From Acidobacteriaceae bacterium (GTDB taxonomy: Bacteria; Acidobacteriota; Terriglobia; Terriglobales; Acidobacteriaceae): DNA of 40,804 bases. The notes below the pieces were generated by a model that did not search any database, was not told the origin of the DNA, and saw only the letters and a list, made by a program, of their open reading frames with translations. Made by a program: the position numbers and the translations under genes. The DNA lies in contig PLSB01000110.1 in assembly GCA_003165005.1 (NCBI GenBank), positions 9,329-50,132 on the forward strand, read 5' to 3'. Below are positions 40,651-40,804 of the stretch, piece by piece; within the stretch, counting starts at the first letter, position 1, and each line of letters begins with the position of its first letter.

Positions 40651-40804
40651 ATCGGGATAGGGGGAGGCCTGACGGCCTCTCCCCTCCCACACCACCGGAC
40701 ATGCGGGTCCGCATCCGGCGGTTCAAGGAGTTGAGGTCAACAGAGACGGGGGATGCCGAGTTGATCGGCCCAGCTTAGATCGAGGACTCCGTTCAGCGGT
40801 GTGC
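40651..40804 (-). mobile_element. 3' end of a group IIC-type intron, cut by window edge
   Basis: On the minus strand, domain V is readable at 40724-40690: GAACCGCCGG, ATGCG, loop GACC, CGCAT, two-base bulge GT, CCGGTGGTG. It forms a 35-base hairpin with an eight-pair lower stem including one G-U pair, and a CGC catalytic triad as in class C introns. Domain VI follows (40689-40651), with stem GGGGAGAGGCC/GGCCTCCCCC and an ending CTATCCCGAT. The intron 3' end is therefore about 40651. The reverse transcriptase gene and 5' end lie to the right of the window. Confidence 0.7.

Noticed and set aside
1-40804. CRISPR arrays, tRNA or rRNA genes
   Set aside because: No regularly spaced direct repeats and no cloverleaf or rRNA sequence were recognised on either strand.

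Overview
The window is a high-GC stretch that looks like an Acidobacteriota chromosome, probably Terriglobia/'Acidobacteriia'. That placement is an inference from the high GC content, several families of intergenic palindromic repeats, a secreted GH9 cellulase, and a Tes-like radical SAM protein together with dehydratase-activase proteins. No rRNA or single-copy marker is present to prove it.

Layout. The left edge (1-3855) holds a truncated IS630-type transposase, an aldo-keto reductase of the YghZ/Gpr type, and a secreted GH9 glycosidase flanked by two copies of a multi-hairpin repeat. From about 3.86 to 35.4 kb there is one large cell-envelope lipid locus made of several operons. (A) A ten-gene minus-strand operon (14.3 down to 3.9 kb) encodes a PHP phosphoesterase, an ACP, a B12-type radical SAM protein, an LpxL-like acyltransferase, a ketosynthase, a catalytically degenerate ketosynthase (chain-length-factor type), a KASIII-like synthase, an AMP-dependent ligase, a second ACP and a second B12-type radical SAM protein. 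(B) A divergent plus-strand pair (14.5-19.7 kb) encodes a 2-hydroxyacyl-CoA dehydratase-like iron-sulfur protein and a double BadF/HgdC-type ATPase. The architecture recalls the bacterial plasmalogen/ether-lipid enzymes PlsA/PlsR/Ger. (C) A minus-strand pair (23.0-19.9 kb) encodes a third B12-type radical SAM protein and an acyl-CoA-dehydrogenase-like protein. (D) A plus-strand series (23.3-35.4 kb) encodes a membrane-anchored polysaccharide deacetylase, a GT2 glycosyltransferase, a LolA-like protein, a FabZ-like dehydratase, a DUF2062-methyltransferase fusion, an MMPL/RND transporter, a Tes-like (COG1964) radical SAM protein, a 990-residue outer-membrane-type protein and a FabG-like reductase.

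How they may work together (inference). The KS/CLF, KASIII, FabG, FabZ, two ACPs and the ligase can build an ACP-bound acyl or polyene chain. The radical SAM proteins and the ACAD-like protein could tailor it by methylation, cyclisation, C-C coupling or desaturation. The acyltransferase, methyltransferase, glycosyltransferase and deacetylase could make a head group. The LolA-like protein, the MMPL pump and the outer-membrane protein could carry the product to the outer membrane. The backbone resembles an aryl-polyene cluster, but I see no aryl starter genes. The four radical SAM enzymes and the PlsA/Ger-like pair are not part of known aryl-polyene clusters. This is the best candidate for an undescribed system here.

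The right part (35.6-40.8 kb) is different. It holds small secreted proteins of unknown function, two of which share a duplicated domain, a decayed fabG fragment, a secreted alpha/beta hydrolase and, at the right edge, the 3' end of a group IIC-type intron on the minus strand. All functions come from reading motifs; no database search was run.
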